From the NCBI GenBank assembly GCA_002304785.1, contig DBMG01000132.1, forward strand, positions 1,164 through 6,602: a stretch of 5,439 bases of DNA. The letters run 5' to 3'. Numbering within the stretch: position 1 is the first letter of the stretch; the number at the start of each line of letters is the position of its first letter. The notes below the pieces were generated by a model. It did not search any database and was not told where the DNA came from. It saw only the letters and a program-made list of their open reading frames with translations. Position numbers and translations under genes: made by a program. Below, piece by piece: positions 5,421-5,439 of the stretch. The stretch comes from Candidatus Accumulibacter sp. UBA704 (GTDB taxonomy: Bacteria > Pseudomonadota > Gammaproteobacteria > Burkholderiales > Rhodocyclaceae).

Positions 5421-5439
5421 TTGCTGCCGCGTGCAGCAA
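5421..5439 (+). other. Hairpin after hom, cut by the window edge
   Basis: TTGCTGC (5421-5427) and GCAGCAA (5433-5439) form a perfect 7-bp stem with a 5-base loop, 18 bases after the hom stop. The sequence ends exactly at the right arm, so it cannot be seen whether the stem extends or a T-tract follows. It could be a terminator, an attenuating hairpin before threonine synthase, or chance. Confidence 0.4.

Overview
The window looks like a chromosomal housekeeping stretch from a moderately GC-rich betaproteobacterium, most probably of the Rhodocyclales type. That placement is an inference from protein resemblance: the AlaA, homoserine dehydrogenase, Mth938-domain and ArnD-like proteins all read as betaproteobacterial versions, and FliW is found in only some members of that class. 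No tRNA, rRNA, CRISPR array, insertion sequence or phage gene was seen.

Layout from left to right. (1) Bases 1-204, minus strand: the first 68 codons of tex, a nucleic-acid-binding transcription accessory protein that continues beyond the left edge; a sigma70-like promoter lies just upstream. (2) Bases 398-826, plus strand: fliW, a flagellar assembly factor, closed by a clear intrinsic terminator at 900-930. (3) Bases 972-1844 and 1900-2271, minus strand and convergent with fliW: an Mth938-domain protein followed by an ArnD-like NodB-fold deacetylase, probably one transcript read from a TATAAT box near 2305. (4) Bases 2427-5402, plus strand: alaA (alanine aminotransferase), a small GNAT acetyltransferase, and hom (homoserine dehydrogenase with a C-terminal ACT domain). 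These three are packed with a 1-base gap and a 4-base ATGA overlap, so they are almost certainly one operon. Threonine synthase would be the expected next gene beyond the right edge.

How the genes fit together: AlaA makes alanine from pyruvate and glutamate, and Hom makes homoserine on the aspartate route to threonine and methionine, so the plus-strand operon is an amino-acid biosynthesis unit with an unexplained acetyltransferase inside it. FliW works with CsrA and flagellin to balance flagellin synthesis; neither partner gene is in the window. The ArnD-like protein would normally deformylate a lipid-linked aminoarabinose during lipid A modification, but no other arn gene is here.

The most notable observation is that the ArnD-like protein has an intact frame yet carries arginine at two positions where the NodB/ArnD family has functionally essential histidines (R99 in motif 2 and R224 in motif 5). 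Also worth a look are a 12-bp-arm palindrome early in the acetyltransferase gene, an 18-bp perfect palindrome early in hom, and the placement of the acetyltransferase gene within the operon.
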